Under the pieces are notes generated by a model, which saw nothing but the letters and a program-made list of their open reading frames with translations, searched no databases and was not told where the DNA came from. The position numbers and the translations under genes were made by a program. Shown here piece by piece: positions 5,496 to 7,734 of a DNA stretch of 7,734 nt. Origin of the DNA: Archaeoglobales archaeon (GTDB taxonomy: Archaea; Halobacteriota; Archaeoglobi; Archaeoglobales; Archaeoglobaceae); NCBI GenBank assembly GCA_003663055.1, contig QMZF01000035.1, positions 1-7,734 of the forward strand, in the 5' to 3' direction. Each line of letters opens with the position of its first letter. The stretch's first letter is position 1.

Positions 5496-5505
5496 CATGT
5501 AAAAA

Positions 5506-5547
5506 TCGAAAGTTTTATCTCCCTTCGAGAAGGAGCGGGAAGGGTGA
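5506..5547 (+). promoter_or_regulatory. mer promoter and ribosome binding site
   Basis: CGAAAG (BRE-like) precedes TTTTATC (5513-5519), centred about 36 nt before the ATG at 5552. GGGTGA (5542-5547) lies 4 nt before the ATG and pairs well with the archaeal anti-SD. The mRNA probably has a leader of about 10-15 nt. Confidence 0.55.
5522..5533. repeat. Short inverted repeat just downstream of the mer TATA box
   Basis: CCTTC-GA-GAAGG is a perfect 5-bp inverted repeat with a 2-nt centre. It lies between the TATA box and the SD of mer, where a bound protein would block initiation. A regulatory role is only suggested by position. Confidence 0.4.
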
Positions 5548-5551
5548 GTAA

Positions 5552-6541
5552 ATGAAGTTTGGAGTCGAATTTGTTCCCAACGTTAAGTATTACGAGCTTG
5601 AATATTACGCAAAACTCGCAGAAGACAGCGGTTTTGGGTACTGCTGGATTACCGATCATTACAATAACAGAAACGTTTACGCAATGCTGACTCTTCTCGC
5701 CCTCAAAACGCAAAAAATGCGAATAGGGGCTGGGGTTGCAAACCCCTATCATACACATCCTGCCGTAGTTGCATCTGCAATCGCTACAATTAACGAGGTG
5801 AGCGGTGGAAGGGCTGTTCTTGGCATTGCTGCAGGTGATAAGGTTACGCTCGAAAGAATAGGTGTGAAGTGGGAAAAGCCCCTGAGCAGAATAAGGGAGG
5901 CTGTGGAGGTGATAAGGGCTCTCCATGCAGGCAAATCTGTTAGCTACGACGGCAAGTTTTTCAAGCTCAGCGGAGCAAAGCTCGATTTTAATGCTGGTAG
6001 TATTCCAATATATATCGGAGCCCAAGGGCCAAAAATGCTGAAGCTTGCTGCTGAGATAGGAGACGGTGTTTTGATAAACGCCTCGCATCCCAAGGACTTT
6101 GAAGTAGCAAGGAAAAGTATTGATGAGGGGCTCCAGAAAGGAAAGGATTTCGATGTTGTAGCCTACGCATCGCTCAGCATAGACAGGGATGGAGGGAAAG
6201 CCAGAAATGCAGCAAAAATCGTCGTCGCTTTTATAGTAGCTGGAAGTCCCGACGTTATATTTGAAAGACACGGCATATCTTCCGAGGATGTGGAAAAAGT
6301 TAGAACTTCGCTCAACAACGCTTTTGCAACGGGTAACTGGAAAGCTGTTAACGAAGCGGTTACAGACGAGATGGTAGATATTTTCTCAATAAGCGGGACA
6401 CCCGAAGACGTCATAGAAAGAATAGAGAAACTCAAAAAAGTTGGAGTTACTCAGGTCGTTGCTGGAAGTCCTATTGGGCCGAACAAGGCAAAATCAATAA
6501 AACTTATGGGAAAAGAAATCGTAACCCGCTTTACAAACTAA
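5552..6541 (+). CDS. mer: F420-dependent 5,10-methylenetetrahydromethanopterin reductase
   Basis: Mer interconverts methylene- and methyl-tetrahydromethanopterin with coenzyme F420 in the cytoplasm. It serves methanogenesis, or, in Archaeoglobales, oxidation of methyl groups during lactate and acetate use and the reductive acetyl-CoA pathway. The 329 residues match the usual length. The protein has the bacterial-luciferase-like TIM-barrel fold. Recognisable motifs are TDHYNNRN (34-41), GAGVANPY (59-66), SGGRAVLGIAAGD (84-96), YIGAQGPKML (154-163), GDGVLIN (170-176), SGTPEDVIERI (281-291) and VAGSPIGP (303-310). The ATG at 5552 has a strong SD. The gene diverges from archease, and its stop overlaps that of the isomerase gene by 4 bp, tail to tail. 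It stands alone rather than with other C1 genes. The alternative of an unrelated F420-dependent luciferase-family oxidoreductase is unlikely given these motifs. Confidence 0.93.
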   Translation: MKFGVEFVPNVKYYELEYYAKLAEDSGFGYCWITDHYNNRNVYAMLTLLALKTQKMRIGAGVANPYHTHPAVVASAIATINEVSGGRAVLGIAAGDKVTLERIGVKWEKPLSRIREAVEVIRALHAGKSVSYDGKFFKLSGAKLDFNAGSIPIYIGAQGPKMLKLAAEIGDGVLINASHPKDFEVARKSIDEGLQKGKDFDVVAYASLSIDRDGGKARNAAKIVVAFIVAGSPDVIFERHGISSEDVEKVRTSLNNAFATGNWKAVNEAVTDEMVDIFSISGTPEDVIERIEKLKKVGVTQVVAGSPIGPNKAKSIKLMGKEIVTRFTN

Positions 6542-7482
6542 TCGAAGTGTTTTGGTGATATCTTTAGCTCACCCTCTTCAAGGATGGCATATCCAAATCT
6601 TTCTTTTATTACGAGGTACGCCATCTCCGGTGGTATTGCTCCTATTTCTGTAATTATAACGTCTATGTAGTCTCTCGGCGTTGCGTCGAACGCTGGATTT
6701 CTCACTTTAACCCCTTTTAGGCTTAGAATCTCTGGTGGTGCTACTTCGCTTGCATCCCTCTCCTCTATTATAACCAGCTCTCCAAAAAGCGTCTTTGGAC
6801 TGAACTTGTACGTTTCTGCAGCAACCATAAAGGGTACCCTTGCTTCTTTTGCGGCAAGAGCAATCTGGGAAGTTCCGATCTTATTTATGAGTGCCCCGTT
6901 TGCCGTAATCGTATCAGCTCCAACGATTACGCAGTCCACGTCATCCATGAAGTATCTTACCGCAGAATCAACTATCAGCGTTGCTGGAATGCCTTCCTCG
7001 TTCAGCTCCTTAATCGTAAGATGTCCCTGCATCCTCGGCCTCGATTCCGTTGCAAACACTTCCTTCACCTTTCCCTGCTTAAAAGCCTCCTTTATCACCG
7101 CAAGAGCTGCCGAGGAGTTGCAGTGTGTCATTACAACGGAGTTCCTTCTTATTCTTCTCGCCCCGATCTCTCCTATTTTCTCATGGGCAGTTTCGATCCA
7201 TTTTATGAACTCCTCAGCCCTTTTGATCGCATTTTTTCTCTTCTCCTCCTCATTTTCTCCTTCATATCGCAGTACGTAATTGACAGAGTTGTACAAGCTG
7301 ACAGCAGTTGGGCGGGTCTTAAGCAATATCTCTGCGGCTTTTTTCATCTTTTCGTCAAAATCTCCATTTATTGATTCGGCAAACAGTTTTAACGTTTCAG
7401 CAGCGAATCTTGCTATTCTTGCAGCCCCCCTTACCTCCATCGTTCTTATCTTTTTTGCCGCGTCCTCAACGATTTGAAACAT
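6538..7482 (-). CDS. Ribose-1,5-bisphosphate isomerase (314 aa)
   Basis: The enzyme converts ribose-1,5-bisphosphate to ribulose-1,5-bisphosphate, between AMP phosphorylase and type III RuBisCO in the archaeal AMP pathway. The protein belongs to the eIF2B/MtnA superfamily. Numbered from the ATG at 7482, it shows VRGAARIA (17-24), the THCNSS motif with the likely catalytic Cys121, and VGAD with the likely catalytic Asp190. The 69-residue gap between these residues equals that between Cys133 and Asp202 in the Thermococcus kodakarensis enzyme, as I remember it. NKIGTSQIALAAK (200-212) and the late NPAFDATP (262-269) also fit. I choose 7482 because GGGAGGA sits 6 nt upstream; a TTG at 7497 would make that SD coding. 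A related methylthioribose-1-phosphate isomerase or eIF2B-like protein is less likely. AMP phosphorylase and RuBisCO genes are not in the window. Confidence 0.88.
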   Translation of the reverse strand: MFQIVEDAAKKIRTMEVRGAARIARFAAETLKLFAESINGDFDEKMKKAAEILLKTRPTAVSLYNSVNYVLRYEGENEEEKRKNAIKRAEEFIKWIETAHEKIGEIGARRIRRNSVVMTHCNSSAALAVIKEAFKQGKVKEVFATESRPRMQGHLTIKELNEEGIPATLIVDSAVRYFMDDVDCVIVGADTITANGALINKIGTSQIALAAKEARVPFMVAAETYKFSPKTLFGELVIIEERDASEVAPPEILSLKGVKVRNPAFDATPRDYIDVIITEIGAIPPEMAYLVIKERFGYAILEEGELKISPKHFD

Positions 7483-7488
7483 TTCTAG

Positions 7489-7522
7489 TCCTCCCAAAAC
7501 TACTTGTTTTTTCGTTTAAATA
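7489..7522 (-). promoter_or_regulatory. Isomerase promoter and Shine-Dalgarno
   Basis: GGGAGGA (7495-7489, minus strand) is a near-consensus SD ending 6 nt before the ATG at 7482. TATTTAAA (7522-7515) is centred about 36 nt before that ATG. The leader is therefore probably about 10 nt. The pair decides the start codon against the upstream TTG at 7497. Confidence 0.6.
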
Positions 7523-7582
7523 TTTGTTACTTATTTTTTTATGGAACTGCTAAATCCGATAACTTGAAAAAATTAAATGATT

Positions 7583-7597
7583 AAAAATTGAATTTTT
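7583..7597. repeat. Perfect AT-rich inverted repeat
   Basis: AAAAATT-G-AATTTTT has two 7-bp arms around a single G. It lies in the AT-rich region between the divergent isomerase gene and the gene beginning at 7710. It could be a regulator site, or a chance product of the composition. Confidence 0.4.
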
Positions 7598-7606
7598 CGG
7601 CATTTG

Positions 7607-7657
7607 CTTAATTTTAAGATTTGATAATTACAAAACGATCGCATAACTTAATTTTAA
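7607..7657. repeat. Direct repeat CTTAATTTTAA, two copies 40 bp apart
   Basis: CTTAATTTTAA occurs at 7607-7617 and exactly 40 bp later at 7647-7657, close to four helical turns. The first copy also forms an inverted repeat, CTTAA-TT-TTAAG (7607-7618). Both lie upstream of the TATA box at 7680. Low sequence complexity weakens the case. Confidence 0.45.
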
Positions 7658-7673
7658 TTCGTTTAATGACGAA
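7658..7673. repeat. Inverted repeat TTCGT-N6-ACGAA next to the promoter
   Basis: Perfect 5-bp arms with a 6-nt spacer form a dyad typical of a dimeric regulator site. It ends 6 bp before the TATA box at 7680-7688 and directly abuts the expected BRE. Confidence 0.5.
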
Positions 7674-7679
7674 CAATAG

Positions 7680-7688
7680 ATTTAAATA
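7680..7688 (+). promoter_or_regulatory. TATA box of the gene at the right edge
   Basis: ATTTAAATA is a near-ideal archaeal TATA box. Its centre is about 26 nt before the ATG at 7710, which implies a leaderless transcript. Confidence 0.65.
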
Positions 7689-7709
7689 CGTCGAACCCAA
7701 AGACTGGGC

Positions 7710-7734
7710 ATGGAACCCACAATTATTAGGGTAG
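7710..7734 (+). CDS. Start of an unidentified gene, leaving the right edge
   Basis: The window ends eight codons into an open frame beginning MEPTIIRV. The only evidence is the ATG at a leaderless distance from a strong TATA box and the set of repeats upstream. Eight residues are too few to name a family. Confidence 0.5.

Noticed and set aside
5471..6271. 266-codon open frame antisense to mer
   Set aside because: It mirrors a strongly supported gene and extends through the mer/archease promoter region. Its product is Cys/Ser/His-rich without a family pattern.
6806..7374. Two plus-strand open frames antisense to the isomerase
   Set aside because: Both are complements of a gene with conserved catalytic motifs; their products look like low-quality sequence.
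7483..7497. TTG start of the isomerase at 7497
   Set aside because: It would turn the near-perfect SD at 7489-7495 into coding sequence; the ATG at 7482 is well placed after it.
7637..7645. GATCGCATA shared with the mer/archease intergenic region (minus strand, 5480-5472)
   Set aside because: A single shared 9-mer between two regions of this size is expected by chance fairly often, and no extended match surrounds it.
1..7734. tRNA, rRNA, CRISPR array, insertion sequence or prophage
   Set aside because: I found no tRNA-like cloverleaf, regularly spaced repeats, transposase motifs or terminal inverted repeats. The intergenic regions are short and promoter-like.

Overview
The window looks like chromosomal DNA from a hyperthermophilic euryarchaeon, most likely one of the Archaeoglobales. 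Three things point there: an F420-dependent methylenetetrahydromethanopterin reductase (Mer), a ribose-1,5-bisphosphate isomerase of the archaeal AMP/RuBisCO pathway, and a set of archaea-typical families (UPF0058, DUF2150, double-domain KaiC-like ATPase, archease, small winged-helix regulators). Base composition is moderately AT-rich. Nearly every gene has an archaeal TATA-like box. A methanogen or an ANME-like archaeon is not excluded.

Layout. 1-433 (minus): a 71-residue winged-helix protein followed after 10 bp by a UPF0058 protein that runs off the left edge. 434-585: a divergent promoter region with a striking repeated 14-mer. 586-795 (plus): a second small winged-helix protein, similar to the first. 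775-1014 (minus): a third winged-helix protein, of HTH_45 type, whose 3' end overlaps the previous gene tail to tail. 1089-2528 (minus): a two-domain KaiC-like ATPase. 2624-4369 (minus): a three-gene operon with overlapping ends, DUF2150 -> SWIM zinc-finger protein -> a fusion of a TrmO/TsaA-type tRNA methyltransferase domain with a dUTPase-like domain. 4544-5032 (plus): an unrecognised four-helix membrane protein. 5029-5439 (minus): archease. 5552-6541 (plus): mer. 6538-7482 (minus): ribose-1,5-bisphosphate isomerase. 7498-7709: an AT-rich control region with several repeats. 7710-7734 (plus): the first eight codons of a gene leaving the right edge.

How the parts may work together. The left third is regulatory: three small winged-helix proteins and a KaiC-type ATPase, which could be a signalling cluster (inference). 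The middle operon joins an RNA-modification domain, a nucleotide-pool enzyme and a SWIM protein. The right third is metabolic and RNA maintenance: C1 metabolism (Mer), nucleoside degradation towards RuBisCO, and activation of the RtcB RNA ligase (archease). Two initiation styles are visible. Several genes have a TATA box about 25-28 nt before the start codon and no Shine-Dalgarno (SD) sequence, so they are probably leaderless. mer and the isomerase have the box about 36 nt upstream and a clear SD.

The most unusual items are the TrmO-dUTPase fusion, the repeated motif between the divergent regulators, and a Ser-Tyr pair in the KaiC-like protein where cyanobacterial KaiC has its phosphorylated Ser-Thr pair. 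No rRNA, tRNA, CRISPR array or mobile element was seen.
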